Below, piece after piece: positions 8,601-16,872 of a stretch of DNA of 64,000 bases. The notes beneath the pieces are model-generated. The model worked only from the letters and a program-made list of their open reading frames with translations, was not told the DNA's origin and did not search any database. The number at the start of each line of letters is the position of its first letter. Positions within the stretch are counted from its first letter, which is position 1. Source of the stretch: Pedobacter yonginensis (lineage in GTDB: Bacteria; Bacteroidota; Bacteroidia; Sphingobacteriales; Sphingobacteriaceae); assembly GCF_003173595.1 (NCBI RefSeq), contig NZ_QGNZ01000002.1, forward strand, positions 868,001 to 932,000. Direction: 5' to 3'. The translations under genes were made by a program, and so were the position numbers.

Positions 8601-9350
8601 CTACCATTTGGTACGTTTTACAATGGGTCATTAAATGAGCAAATTTTAGAAATAAATAATAAAACAAAAGCCATTACAACCCTAAACCCTTTACAACGCC
8701 CGAAAAATGTAAGCAATTACAGCACGTCTATCGTGTTGAAGGGCAACGATATGCAGATAAAGGAGACCAACTTTTCTACTGGGGCGGTAGCAAGCAGTAC
8801 CAGATCAGATTATAATGATTTATCCAATAAAGATCAAATAAAAAAGTTGAAGGAAACCTTGGCAGGTGTTTTCCCTGAAAGCGACGTGTACGTTTTGAAG
8901 TTTACAAACTTAAGCCCAATTACCGCAACGTCTGATACCTTAAAGGCTTATACAGAATATGCATTAATGAAAAATTGCAAGCCTGTAGCTGGAATGAGTG
9001 TGTTTTCGTTACCTTGGTCTATGGCGGCATCGGCCAATCAATTACAGGTTACCCAACCGCGGCTTTTCGGAATAGACTTAACTCAACTTTTCTTAAGTGA
9101 AAACTGCATGGAACAAATTACAATGCAATTGCCTGAAGGAAAGAAATTGGTTGAAGAATTAAAGCCAATAAATATTTCGAATGATTATTTGGATTATTCT
9201 TTAACAGGTAAGGCTGTAGGGAATAAGATTGTGTTTTCCCGTAAAATGATTTTAAAGAAGGATTATGTTCCAGCAGATAAGGCGCAGGATTTTCGAGATG
9301 CCTACATCAAGGTTGTTGATGCCGATGAACAACAATTGGCGATAAAATAA
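5622..9350 (+). CDS. Secreted TPR / DUF3857 / transglutaminase-like protein
   Basis: 1242 residues. A signal peptide (MKNYATLLLLILLSVGLKAQ) leads to a helical N-terminal part, a beta-rich segment (~150-310), a run of TPR repeats (~340-640, for example AEKLYLQCLEIAPAYSTYFE), then DUF3857 (~670-860) and a transglutaminase-like domain (~890-1010). Catalytic candidates are Cys in TRIGDCKDVSTLF and His in NIDFNHCIAKA. DUF3857-transglutaminase proteins in Bacteroidota are commonly about 650 residues, so the long TPR front half makes this a large fusion. The product is probably periplasmic or surface-bound; substrate unknown. It is monocistronic, with a terminator directly after the stop. Confidence 0.85.
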   Translation: MKNYATLLLLILLSVGLKAQNSVNKAWESFLKNDRKTARASFIELAKNKETAKESYLALSLMSEFDESGEVSFEYLKKFFDLADQPEPYLLAMWRSYALSYNSSVQSAKHLDFYNSLLKKKFDGTVYALANSSIGGYYEANKKYELADRAYAQIGSLDNWLITGEFENISTSGFDKNYDVLDKPQADAVFVGKKNQNFGWRKVPFTKHSKWFDFEYYSNYGNSVIFAQNFVKSPTSVTAQLRIGVSGSVKVWVNDQLLISQADERNNDLDSYISTVKLNAGYNRVLIQIGESYANRSNFLVRLTDENGKALDGITSTTDVQAYTKETTFKPSDVKLSSISYFENEIAKNPESYLNKILLAKLYLRNDNAFEARKILEKLKETFPESTLINNLYIELFNKEDNRTGAETIQETIKSADPESPYALSLTYNDLINQQDLNNAELVMKKLEAIYGENENILAKKIQLAGKRNNQEDIIALVDKSFSQFPNSSSVVWLKYLCEKEIRKNSNAINYLKKYVDEHDNYEMSKYLAQAYFDKNQVQDGLAVYQKEIANDPISVGVYVDLANRFYALQQYDKAEKLYLQCLEIAPAYSTYFESLGKIYEMEKQKDKSIKAYQRSLQLRPNNYSAIKALRKIEDKKDVFDYFEQADVKALVAKAPKLADYPDDHMLILNEEVQKVVYENGGSEEKHFYVSKVLTQKGLENLKEYNIPFYSSQNYNIEIAEVIKANGTKVPAEQNGSQVIFTNLEVGDVINLRYKIQNFNDGSLATHFWDSFYFTHGVSYVNTRFSLLVHRNKAFKYSFSQKAIEPIKTQQDEFDLYVWKAENQKALIYEDKMPPMDDVTNILYLSSIPNWEFVADWYNNIATAKARSSYEIKTVISDIFKDKGSLDDLSKIKLIYKYITSNISYSSVSFRQSGIVPQNPATVINTRIGDCKDVSTLFVTMCKEAGINAELALVKTRDNGQNTMLLPNIDFNHCIAKAIVGGKDYYVELTSNTLPFGTFYNGSLNEQILEINNKTKAITTLNPLQRPKNVSNYSTSIVLKGNDMQIKETNFSTGAVASSTRSDYNDLSNKDQIKKLKETLAGVFPESDVYVLKFTNLSPITATSDTLKAYTEYALMKNCKPVAGMSVFSLPWSMAASANQLQVTQPRLFGIDLTQLFLSENCMEQITMQLPEGKKLVEELKPINISNDYLDYSLTGKAVGNKIVFSRKMILKKDYVPADKAQDFRDAYIKVVDADEQQLAIK

Positions 9351-9367
9351 AAATATCCAAAACTAAT

Positions 9368-9400
9368 GGGCAAATCGATTATTGGTTTGCCTATTTTTTT
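9368..9400 (+). terminator. Terminator after the DUF3857 gene
   Basis: GGCAAA pairs with TTTGCC over an 11-nt loop, followed by seven T. It overlaps the 3' end of the convergent anti-sigma gene. Confidence 0.7.
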
Positions 9401-9663
9401 AACTCATTTTCTAAGCGCTGTTGCAGTTTCGTTTTAAATTGATTGTCGAGCTTTAGGTTATGTTTCTGGCCATCCTTAAAGAGCACTTTTACCATTTGGT
9501 TAATGATTAGGCTTTGACGCTCGAAAGTCCTGCAAATGGAGCAACCCGCCAAATGCAGTTTCAGCTCCAGTTTCTCGCGTATCGTAATTTCTCCGATGAG
9601 CTTTTTTTCTATTAGATAAGTTGCTTTTTTACAGTTGTAGGCAATTTTTTTTAATTCAGACAT
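9391..9663 (-). CDS. Zinc-finger anti-sigma factor
   Basis: About 90 residues from ATG 9663 (MSELKKIAYNCKK); a start at 9702 would overlap the sigma gene and add 13 poorly matching residues. It carries the zinc-binding anti-sigma pattern: Cys near residue 10, then HLAGCSIC (H-x3-C-x2-C), with helical flanks. Such proteins hold the cognate ECF factor inactive. There is no transmembrane segment, so it is a soluble ZAS protein. It lies 14 bp after the ECF gene, and pairing with that factor follows from this arrangement. Confidence 0.85.
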   Translation of the reverse strand: MSELKKIAYNCKKATYLIEKKLIGEITIREKLELKLHLAGCSICRTFERQSLIINQMVKVLFKDGQKHNLKLDNQFKTKLQQRLENELKK

Positions 9664-9677
9664 CTTTATCAAATTTA

Positions 9678-10274
9678 TTAAAGCCAATTTTTTTGCAGGC
9701 ATGATCTCAAATTAATTTTTGTGCGATGCATGATTACCCAAAAGTTAGCATCAGTGATATTGAGTTCAGTACAAATTGCTGCTGATGCTTCATCGTCCAT
9801 ATGTTTCATGGTAAAAACCGAGAGCCAAAGTGATGGCAATTTTTGTAAGCACAATTTCAAAATACCCCTTAGTTCTTTTTTTCCAAGCACATCATAATCT
9901 TCCAGTCCAAAAACCTGCGGGCGATGATTTTCATTCCAATGGCCATCTTCCTCATTAAAAAAATCAGTGTCGTATTTCAAAGAAACATCAGATTCTAATT
10001 GTCGTAAACCAGATGCTTTTTTGCGGTAAATATCAATAATTTTGTTTTTAAGAATTGCAGTTAGCCAAGTGCTTTCTGAACTTCTGCCCTCAAATCGATC
10101 TACTTTTTCAAGTGCAGACAAAAACGTCTCCTGAACCAAATCTTTAGCTAAATCTTCATCATCAATTCGCGTAATGGCATAGCCATACAGATAATCGGCA
10201 TATTGGGCAACCCATTGCTGTGGGTTACAGGAGTATAATTTTGTTGCGGCCGTTCGGTTTTTATCCGTTTCCAT
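9678..10274 (-). CDS. ECF RNA polymerase sigma factor paired with a zinc anti-sigma
   Basis: 198 residues. Region 2 is evident: QYADYLYGYAITRI, then DEDLAKDLVQETFLSALEKV and STWLTAILKNKIIDIYRKKA. Region 4 is less standard (LPSLWLSVFTMKHMDDEASA, then AICTELNITDANFWVIMHRT). The DEASAAICTELNIT phrase is typical of ECF factors encoded next to small zinc anti-sigmas. A segment of about 40 acidic residues between the two regions (SDVSLKYDTDFFNEEDGHWN) is also a feature of that group. A TATCTTTA box lies about 30 bp upstream. The regulon is unknown. Confidence 0.9.
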   Translation of the reverse strand: METDKNRTAATKLYSCNPQQWVAQYADYLYGYAITRIDDEDLAKDLVQETFLSALEKVDRFEGRSSESTWLTAILKNKIIDIYRKKASGLRQLESDVSLKYDTDFFNEEDGHWNENHRPQVFGLEDYDVLGKKELRGILKLCLQKLPSLWLSVFTMKHMDDEASAAICTELNITDANFWVIMHRTKINLRSCLQKNWL

Positions 10275-10584
10275 TAAAGTTTGTCAATCAAGATCTATAT
10301 AAAGATAAGCAATACAATTCCACCAAATTTATTAGTTAGACGCAATGATGCCTAAATCCTTACAGTTATTACGAACCAGATTTAATTTAATCAGAAAGAA
10401 GGTTGGTTATTAACCAAAATGTGTTTTAGAAGAGCCCGTTGAATTTGCAACCCACGAGAAACCCACGAACCTAAAAGCGAAACAGACCAAATTGAACTAT
10501 AAATCAAATTACATAACCTTCTAATGATCTTAGCTAGAGACAAGACCAAGCTGGTTTTTCATTTATATAAAGCGTTAGCAGATT
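10275..10584. other. 310-bp intergenic region upstream of the ECF gene
   Basis: It holds a plausible minus-strand -7 box (TATCTTTA, 10300-10307) with TTTG 16 nt upstream, serving the ECF sigma gene. A 22-codon plus-strand frame at 10344 has no supporting features. No riboswitch or terminator is evident. Confidence 0.4.
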
Positions 10585-11457
10585 TTAAAAACATTCTACT
10601 TCCCAAAACCGTTCCCAGTTTTGGCCAGCCTGGAGTTTAATAATGCCTTCTTTATGTTCTAAATTCTGATCGTGGTTTATCCCATCTGCAACTCCACACC
10701 AAGGTTCTAAACAAATGAATGGGGCATCAGGCGCAGCCCAAATGCCAAAGAAAGGAAAATCTTCGAAGTGGAAATGTAAGCCAAAATCATTTTTGGTATT
10801 TAATAAACTGATGCAGTTGCTCTGTAAGCTTTTAAAAACAAGGGCATCATTGTAAAATAAATCATGTTTTAGGTTGAGCTTGTGCCCGCCCAATTCTATG
10901 CTTTCCGTTTCATTAGCAACCAAGCCATTATCCAATTTCCAATAAGTTAATTTCTCATCGGCGTTAAAGGCCAAATAATAGTCCTCATAAACGGTGTTTG
11001 GTGTATTCGGAACAGCAAATGCAGGATGCGCCCCTAATGAAAACAACAACTCTTCGGTTCCAGTGTTAATTACTTCGTAAGTAAGGTTGAGTTTTCGATC
11101 TATCAGTTGATATTTAAGTCTCAGTTCGAAGAAGAAAGGATAAATTTCTAAAGTATCTTGAGTTTGTGTTAAGGTGAAAATGATTTCTGTTTCGCTCTGT
11201 TTTTCAAAATTGAAAACATGATCTCGGGCAAAACCATGTCGGGGCAGTGCGTACGATTTTTGTTTGTAAGTAAAACTATCGCCTTTTAAAGCACCAACTA
11301 TCGGAAATAAAACTGGACTGTGCTTTGCCCAATACTTGGAGTCGGCATCCCATAGGTATTCAATATTAGTTTCTTTGCTAAACAAGCTCTGCAATTCAGC
11401 ACCTTTTGCCGAAAGGCTTGCTTTTATATATTCGTTTTCGAGTGTTATCATTTGCAT
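10585..11457 (-). CDS. Aldose 1-epimerase family protein (LacX-like)
   Basis: 290 residues, the usual length for the LacX/GalM-like group. Recognisable strands include NEYIKASLSAKGAELQSLF, LWDADSKYWAKHSPVLFPIV, ALPRHGFARDHVF (the RHGFAR signature with its His), and FSLGAHPAFAVP carrying the second conserved His. ICLEPWCGVADG supplies the catalytic Glu. Family members interconvert sugar anomers; LacX-like members often have unknown physiological sugars. Cytoplasmic with no signal peptide. Starts at 11457 or 11451 are both possible. Confidence 0.88.
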   Translation of the reverse strand: MQMITLENEYIKASLSAKGAELQSLFSKETNIEYLWDADSKYWAKHSPVLFPIVGALKGDSFTYKQKSYALPRHGFARDHVFNFEKQSETEIIFTLTQTQDTLEIYPFFFELRLKYQLIDRKLNLTYEVINTGTEELLFSLGAHPAFAVPNTPNTVYEDYYLAFNADEKLTYWKLDNGLVANETESIELGGHKLNLKHDLFYNDALVFKSLQSNCISLLNTKNDFGLHFHFEDFPFFGIWAAPDAPFICLEPWCGVADGINHDQNLEHKEGIIKLQAGQNWERFWEVECF

Positions 11458-11583
11458 TTAAAAGTAGGTAATTAGATGTGCTTACAAAACATCTTTTTTA
11501 TTAAATTTGAGGAATTCAATCCCCCTATACATCAGTTTAAAATATGGCAATCGCTTTAGCTTAAAAAATTAACCTTCAAAACT

Positions 11584-11913
11584 ATGGCGATGGATTTAAG
11601 TAAATTATCAAACTCGAAAGTTAAAGCCGCAATTTCAGCGCTACAAAAGGGCGATGAAAAGGCTTGGTTCGCTTTATTTGCGCCTGATACCACCTTGTTA
11701 GATGATGGCAACCAAAGACACTTTAACAATTTCTTCAAAAAGGCTTTAGGTCACGAACGTTTTTTAAGCATCGATCAGGTACAAAATAATGGCCTAACTG
11801 TTTATGGAAATTTCCATTCAGATCAATGGGGCACTTTTAAAGCGTACTTTAAATTTCAGTTTAATAAAGAAGGGAAGATTAATAGATTAGAGATTGGCCA
11901 AGAGGCAGATTAA
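11584..11913 (+). CDS. SnoaL/NTF2-like fold protein
   Basis: 109 residues. The pattern of an N-terminal helix, short loop and beta sheet (AISALQKGDEKAWFALFAPD, then FHSDQWGTFKAYFKFQFN and INRLEIGQE) fits the cone-shaped NTF2-like fold found in SnoaL-type proteins. These may be small hydrolases, isomerases or binding proteins; no catalytic set can be assigned. It stands alone between two minus-strand genes. Confidence 0.65.
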   Translation: MAMDLSKLSNSKVKAAISALQKGDEKAWFALFAPDTTLLDDGNQRHFNNFFKKALGHERFLSIDQVQNNGLTVYGNFHSDQWGTFKAYFKFQFNKEGKINRLEIGQEAD

Positions 11914-11957
11914 GTTGCGTTTGCAGCTTAATTTAAAAACCACAAACTCCATTTTCC

Positions 11958-13211
11958 TTAGCTATTCTCTTCCCAAATATAAGCAATATTGATGATGGTT
12001 TGCACAGCTTTTTCCATATCTTGAACGCTAACCCACTCCTGCTTACTGTGAAAGGCATGCTCACCAGCAAAAATATTTGGACAAGGTAGCCCCAAATAGG
12101 ATAACCTGGACCCATCTGTACCGCCACGGATACTTTGTTGTTTGGCAACCACGCCAGCTCTTTCAATTGCTTCTATGCCATATTTTACAATTTGAGGGTA
12201 CTGGTCCAATACTTTTTTCATATTTCTATACTGCGCTTTAATGTTAAGCTCGTAAGTTGATTTTGAGTATTTTTCCATCACTTTTTTCACTACGGCATCT
12301 AAAATTTGGCCATGCTCTTCTAGCTTTTCGTCTGTAAAATCTCGAATGATAAATTGAGCTTCGGCCTCTTCCACCTGTCCTTTTATGCTAACAGGATGAA
12401 TGAACCCTTCTTTTTGATGGGTAGTTTCTGGAGTTAAATGATCTTTTGGTAGGGTATCTAAAATTTCTGCTAAGATTTTGATGGCGCTCTCCATTTTTCC
12501 TTTGGCAAAACCTGGGTGGCTGCTTACACCCTTAATGGTCAATTTTGCGCCATCGGCAGAAAAGGTTTCATCTTCTATCGATCCTAAAGTTTCCCCATCT
12601 ATGGTATAGCCGAAATCTGCGGCAAGTTTTTTTAAATCGGCCTTATCTACACCTCTACCAATCTCCTCATCAGGAGTAAACAAAATTTTGATGGTGCCGT
12701 GCTTTACATCCGGATTGCGGATTAGGAAATTTGCAGCCTCCATAATTTCGGCAACACCGGCTTTATTATCGGCCCCTAGCAAAGTTGTTCCACTTGCGGT
12801 GATGATGTCGTTACCGATTTGGTGCTTTAAATCTTTATGCTCATCCATTTTTAAAACGATGGAATGATCGTCTGGGAGAATTATATCTTCGCCTTGGTAA
12901 TTGCTGTGGATAATTGGTTTTACATGTTCTCCGCTACAATCGGGAGAGGTATCCATGTGCGAACAGAAGCAAATTACGGGAACATTCTTATCTGTGGTAG
13001 AAGCAATTGTAGCGTAAACGTAGCCGTTTTCGTCCATGTGCGCATCGTTAATACCCATTTCCAAAAGCTCCTGAACTAAGACATTGCCTAAGTCTTTTTG
13101 TTTTAAAGTTGATGGACATGTTGACGATTCGGGATCGGATTGGGTATCTATTTTAGCATATTTAATAAATCTATGCTCCAAAGATTTGTTTATGTTGATG
13201 TAATTGCTCAT
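11958..13211 (-). CDS. pepT: Peptidase T (tripeptidase)
   Basis: About 417 residues from ATG 13211 (MSNYININKSLEHRF). It has the M20 metal site in order: FCSHMDTSPD (His/Asp), LLGADNKAGVAE (bridging Asp), TPDEEIGRG (catalytic and metal Glu), with GGTDGSRLSYLGLP and GEHAFHSKQEW at the C-terminus. Peptidase T releases the N-terminal residue of tripeptides in the cytoplasm, completing breakdown of imported peptides. A TTG at 13217 lies inside a -7-like box and is unlikely as start. It fits with the many secreted peptidases in this window. Confidence 0.95.
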   Translation of the reverse strand: MSNYININKSLEHRFIKYAKIDTQSDPESSTCPSTLKQKDLGNVLVQELLEMGINDAHMDENGYVYATIASTTDKNVPVICFCSHMDTSPDCSGEHVKPIIHSNYQGEDIILPDDHSIVLKMDEHKDLKHQIGNDIITASGTTLLGADNKAGVAEIMEAANFLIRNPDVKHGTIKILFTPDEEIGRGVDKADLKKLAADFGYTIDGETLGSIEDETFSADGAKLTIKGVSSHPGFAKGKMESAIKILAEILDTLPKDHLTPETTHQKEGFIHPVSIKGQVEEAEAQFIIRDFTDEKLEEHGQILDAVVKKVMEKYSKSTYELNIKAQYRNMKKVLDQYPQIVKYGIEAIERAGVVAKQQSIRGGTDGSRLSYLGLPCPNIFAGEHAFHSKQEWVSVQDMEKAVQTIINIAYIWEENS

Positions 13212-13214
13212 ATT

Positions 13215-13222
13215 CAAAGGTA
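13215..13222 (-). promoter_or_regulatory. Putative -7 box directly abutting the pepT start
   Basis: TACCTTTG on the minus strand matches TAnnTTTG and ends only 3 nt before ATG 13211. If used, transcription would start at or within a few bases of the initiation codon. Confidence 0.4.
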
Positions 13223-13279
13223 AATTTATGTTTATTCAATAAACATATTATTTTTGTAAAATAAACCATTCCTAATTTC

Positions 13280-13999
13280 TTGAGAAGTACATCCCTACTT
13301 GCAATACTGTTGTTTACGGCGCAAATCGTAACGGCACAATCTAATTACTTTAAACTGTCTTACGGTTTTGGAGTTGGGCCTAACCGTTCATATACTGATG
13401 TTTATAAGGGTACCATTGGTTATACTGCCTATGGGGTTTTCGATTTTCATGTTTCGCCATTTGCAACAGTCGGTTTGGAAGGACAATATGGAAAAATCCA
13501 AGGTGGAAATATCAATACCGACCCGCATAACCGACAGTTTGCGAATAAATATACTTCAGTAACCGTAAATGGTAAATTAATGTTGGGTGAGATTATCAAT
13601 TATGATAGAAGCGAATTTTTGTACAGCATAAGGGGCTTGTATGCCGGTTTGGGTGTGGGTATCATCAATAACAAAATGAGCTATATTGTTCGCTATAAAC
13701 CCAATACCGAGGCTGGTTATCCGCCTTTAGGGTATAAGTTTGCAGGAGAAGATAAAAGCATGAATATTGTGGTGCCAATAAGCGTGGGCTATAATTATTA
13801 TATTTATGATGGTTACGGTTACGTTAGATATGTAATTAATTTCAATGCCCAAGCAAATTATACATTTGGCGAAGGGCTTGATGGTTACAACGATCCAGAT
13901 ACCAAGTTTAAAAATTACCAACCTGATCAATACAATGTGTATTCGATTGGCTTTAAATATTTCTTCGGAAACATTAAATCTTACCGTAAAACGTTATAA
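13280..13999 (+). CDS. Secreted outer-membrane beta-barrel-like protein (paralog A)
   Basis: 239 residues from TTG 13280, the only reasonable start since an in-frame stop lies just upstream and no ATG precedes the signal peptide (RSTSLLAILLFTAQIVTAQS). The mature part is beta-rich with alternating aromatic residues (FKLSYGFGVGPNRSYTDVY, YTFGEGLDGYNDPDTKFKN, YSIGFKYFFG), as in small 8-stranded barrels. It shares long runs with the gene at 16008-16700 (GLEGQYG, DPHNRQF, YTFGEGLDGYNDP). No specific function is recognised. Confidence 0.75.
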   Translation: MRSTSLLAILLFTAQIVTAQSNYFKLSYGFGVGPNRSYTDVYKGTIGYTAYGVFDFHVSPFATVGLEGQYGKIQGGNINTDPHNRQFANKYTSVTVNGKLMLGEIINYDRSEFLYSIRGLYAGLGVGIINNKMSYIVRYKPNTEAGYPPLGYKFAGEDKSMNIVVPISVGYNYYIYDGYGYVRYVINFNAQANYTFGEGLDGYNDPDTKFKNYQPDQYNVYSIGFKYFFGNIKSYRKTL

Positions 14000-14028
14000 C
14001 ATTACGTTCATATTTCTTATAAATCTTC

Positions 14029-15768
14029 ATGAAAAAATTTTTAGTGTTTTGGTTCCTTTCAATAACACTCCAATCTATGGCGCAAAAAACTCCGTACGAG
14101 CTTAGTGGTAAAAAAGAAACAACCACTTACGATGAAGCCATTTCGTACTACGAAAAGTTGGCTAAGAATCACCCGCAAGCCAAGCTCCTAACTTATGGCA
14201 CCACCGATTTTGGCAAACCTTTGCATGTACTTGTGCTATCAAGCGACAAAGTTTTCGACCCAATTGCCATTAAAAAGAGCAATAAAAGGGTGCTATTAAT
14301 TAACAATGGGATCCATCCAGGAGAACCAGAGGGAATTGATGCCTCGATGATGCTGGCCAGGGACTTGCTCAGTGCAAACCAACTACCTAAGGATGTGGTG
14401 ATTTGCATCATCCCGATTTATAACATCGATGGAAGTTTTAATCGCAGCAGTACATCTAGAGCAAATCAAAACGGCCCGCTGGCCTATGGTTTTAGGGGCA
14501 ACAGTAAAAATTTGGATCTTAACCGCGATTTCATTAAAACTGATTCTAAAAATTCGGCCGCTTTCCAATTGATTTTTAATACTTGGCAACCCGAGATCTT
14601 TGTAGATACACATACCAGCAATGGTGCTGATTATCAATATGTGATGACGCTAATTCCAACCCAGAAGGATAAGCTAAATCCCATCCTATCGGGTTATTTA
14701 ACCCAAACCCTGGTGCCCGATTTGTACAAAGGAATGGCGGAAAAAGGTTACCCGATGATTCCTTACGTAAACTCAATTGAGGAAACTCCCGATGCGGGCA
14801 TTACAGGCTTCATCGATTTGCCAAGGTACTCAACAGGTTACACTACCTTGCACAATTCTATAGGCTTTATGCCAGAAACGCATATGTTAAAGGCTTACGA
14901 TTTACGTGTTGATGCAACTTATAAACTCCTCCAAACTTACATCGATTTGGTACAGCGTGACGCTAAAATTATTGGGGACAATAGGCATAAGGCAGATGAA
15001 TTTGTTGCCAACCAAAAGGAATTTGGTTTAGAATGGAAACTAAATCGAAGCGAGGTAGATAGCCTAACTTTTAAAGGTTTTGAAGCCGGAGAAAAGCCGA
15101 GCAAGGTAAGCGGGCAAAATCGTTTGTTTTATGATAGAAATAAACCTTACACGAGGAGTATAAAAGCTTGGAACAAATTTGACGTCTCTATCTCTGTGCA
15201 GAAGCCGGTAGCCTACATCATTCCAAAAGCTTGGGATCGGGTAATTGCTTTATTAAAACTCAACGGTGTAGCGCTTAAACAATTAAAAACGGATGGAAAA
15301 ATTAAGGTAGAGAGTTACTACATCAGTGATTTTAAAACCGGAACTCGACCTTACGAGGGGCACTATCTGCATTCGGCAGTTAAGCTTAAAGCGGTTGAGC
15401 AAAATTTGCAATATTATGCTGGTGATTATGTAGTTTATGCTAATCAGCCTGCCAATCGCTACATTATAGAAACTTTAGAACCGCAAGCAACGGATTCTTT
15501 CTTCAACTGGAATTTTTTCGATTCCATTTTAGATATGAAAGAACATTTTTCGGCTTATGTTTTTGAAGACACTGCAACAGAATTATTGAAGCGCAACCCA
15601 TCATTAAAAATTAAGCTTGAAGAAAAGAAAGCTACTGACCCAGATTTTGCCAAAAATGGCGCTGCACAGCTCGATTTCGTTTATAAAAATTCTGATTATT
15701 ATGAGCAAACGCACAATAGATACCCAATAGCGAGGTTTTTGGGCGGTGTGAAATTAAATGTACAATAG
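14029..15768 (+). CDS. Secreted M14-family zinc carboxypeptidase
   Basis: 579 residues with signal peptide (MKKFLVFWFLSITLQSMAQ). The N-terminal catalytic domain shows the zinc motif HPGEPEG (His and Glu of HxxE), NLDLNRDFIK with the substrate-binding Asn-Arg pair, and DTHTSNGADYQY with the third zinc His. A Glu in GFMPETHMLKAY fits the catalytic position. About 230 C-terminal residues form an additional domain. It probably removes C-terminal residues from peptides or peptidoglycan stems outside the cytoplasm. It lies between two paralogous barrel-like genes, 30 bp after the first. Confidence 0.88.
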   Translation: MKKFLVFWFLSITLQSMAQKTPYELSGKKETTTYDEAISYYEKLAKNHPQAKLLTYGTTDFGKPLHVLVLSSDKVFDPIAIKKSNKRVLLINNGIHPGEPEGIDASMMLARDLLSANQLPKDVVICIIPIYNIDGSFNRSSTSRANQNGPLAYGFRGNSKNLDLNRDFIKTDSKNSAAFQLIFNTWQPEIFVDTHTSNGADYQYVMTLIPTQKDKLNPILSGYLTQTLVPDLYKGMAEKGYPMIPYVNSIEETPDAGITGFIDLPRYSTGYTTLHNSIGFMPETHMLKAYDLRVDATYKLLQTYIDLVQRDAKIIGDNRHKADEFVANQKEFGLEWKLNRSEVDSLTFKGFEAGEKPSKVSGQNRLFYDRNKPYTRSIKAWNKFDVSISVQKPVAYIIPKAWDRVIALLKLNGVALKQLKTDGKIKVESYYISDFKTGTRPYEGHYLHSAVKLKAVEQNLQYYAGDYVVYANQPANRYIIETLEPQATDSFFNWNFFDSILDMKEHFSAYVFEDTATELLKRNPSLKIKLEEKKATDPDFAKNGAAQLDFVYKNSDYYEQTHNRYPIARFLGGVKLNVQ

Positions 15769-16007
15769 CATATAAGGGGATTTCAACTTCTTGTAAATTA
15801 GCGTCCAAGAACTTCGATGATGGATGTGGTTTGATATTTGTCATTGTTGTGGTTTTTAAACCACAGTAAGATAGAATTACTACGAGTAAGGTTTTAGTAC
15901 TCTCAATCACGTCTTTCCTATAAAAATTTCCCGAATCGAATTATAATGCTCATATTCAACCCCAATGTAGCGGATGTTGCATGCCAATAGAGAAATTGTA
16001 GAAACCG

Positions 16008-16700
16008 ATGATAATTGTTCGTTTGAAAATTACATCCCTAATTGTTATGTTCTCGCTCACGGTTTTACACACATTTGCTCAATCTAAATACTCCAAATTG
16101 TCTTTCGGTTTTGGGGCTGGGTGTAATATGTCTTACACAGACGTAAATAAAGGTAAAATTGGTTACACCACTACTGCCGCCATCGATGCGAAACTATTGC
16201 CTTTTATAAGTTTTGGCTTAGAAGGTCAATATGGATTGGTAAAGGGCGGCGATATTAATAGTGATCCCCATAACAGGCAGTTTTCCAATCAATATCTTTC
16301 TTACACGGCCAATGGAAAAATCATATTGGATGAGGTTTTTGATTCGGATTTTGTAAGAGGGCTTTACTTTGGTGCAGGAGTGGGGCTAATTCAAAATAAA
16401 ATCACCCAAGTTGTGCGTTATAAGCCCGATACGGAAGTTAAATACCCTCCGCTGGGCTATTTGTTTCCAGGTCAGGATAAAAGCATCAATATTGTTGTAC
16501 CTGCCAATCTGGGTTTTAACTTTTTTATTAGTGATGTTTCCGGCCTTTATAAGTTTGCCTTCAATGCTAATGCACAACTTAATTATACTTTTGGAGAAGG
16601 ACTGGATGGCTACAACGATCCCGAAGGGAGATTCAAAAATAATAAAGCCGATCAATTTTTTGTTTTTTCTGTGGGGATAAAATATCTATTTGGAAGATAA
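16008..16700 (+). CDS. Secreted outer-membrane beta-barrel-like protein (paralog B)
   Basis: 230 residues from ATG 16008 with a signal peptide ending near HTFAQS. Throughout its length it parallels the protein at 13280-13999: FGLEGQYG, DPHNRQFSNQY, VVRYKPDTEV, YPPLGYLFPGQDKSINIVVP and YTFGEGLDGYNDP have direct counterparts. The two genes sit either side of the M14 peptidase in the same orientation, suggesting local duplication. It ends in YLFGR, an aromatic-rich C-terminal strand as expected for a barrel. Function unknown. Confidence 0.75.
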   Translation: MIIVRLKITSLIVMFSLTVLHTFAQSKYSKLSFGFGAGCNMSYTDVNKGKIGYTTTAAIDAKLLPFISFGLEGQYGLVKGGDINSDPHNRQFSNQYLSYTANGKIILDEVFDSDFVRGLYFGAGVGLIQNKITQVVRYKPDTEVKYPPLGYLFPGQDKSINIVVPANLGFNFFISDVSGLYKFAFNANAQLNYTFGEGLDGYNDPEGRFKNNKADQFFVFSVGIKYLFGR

Positions 16701-16860
16701 ATAGCTGCTTTCTATAATGAAACAGGGTAAACGCTATAAACAAAAATTTTTCCCTGCGCTCCATTTGCTAATCCGTTATCAAAGCCCTAATGGAGAAATT
16801 TTATCACCTATAGTTTTTAGCGATGTATTTTCATAAACGCACTACTTAATCGGATTTTTT

Positions 16861-16868
16861 TATCTTCG
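16861..16868 (+). promoter_or_regulatory. Putative -7 box very close to the TPK-like start
   Basis: TATCTTCG, one mismatch from TAnnTTTG, ends 4 nt before ATG 16873, suggesting a leaderless or nearly leaderless transcript. Confidence 0.35.
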
Positions 16869-16872
16869 TAGC

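Noticed and set aside
10344..10412. 22-codon frame MMPKSLQLLRTRFNLIRKK...
   Set aside because: Short and basic with no neighbours, no conserved pattern and no promoter; probably chance.
12864..13079. 71-codon plus-strand frame antisense to pepT
   Set aside because: Explained by the opposite-strand pepT codons; no start context or family match.
15632..15910. 92-codon minus-strand frame at the end of the M14 peptidase gene
   Set aside because: About half lies antisense to the peptidase and its N-terminal part has no start context or recognisable features; treated as a shadow frame.
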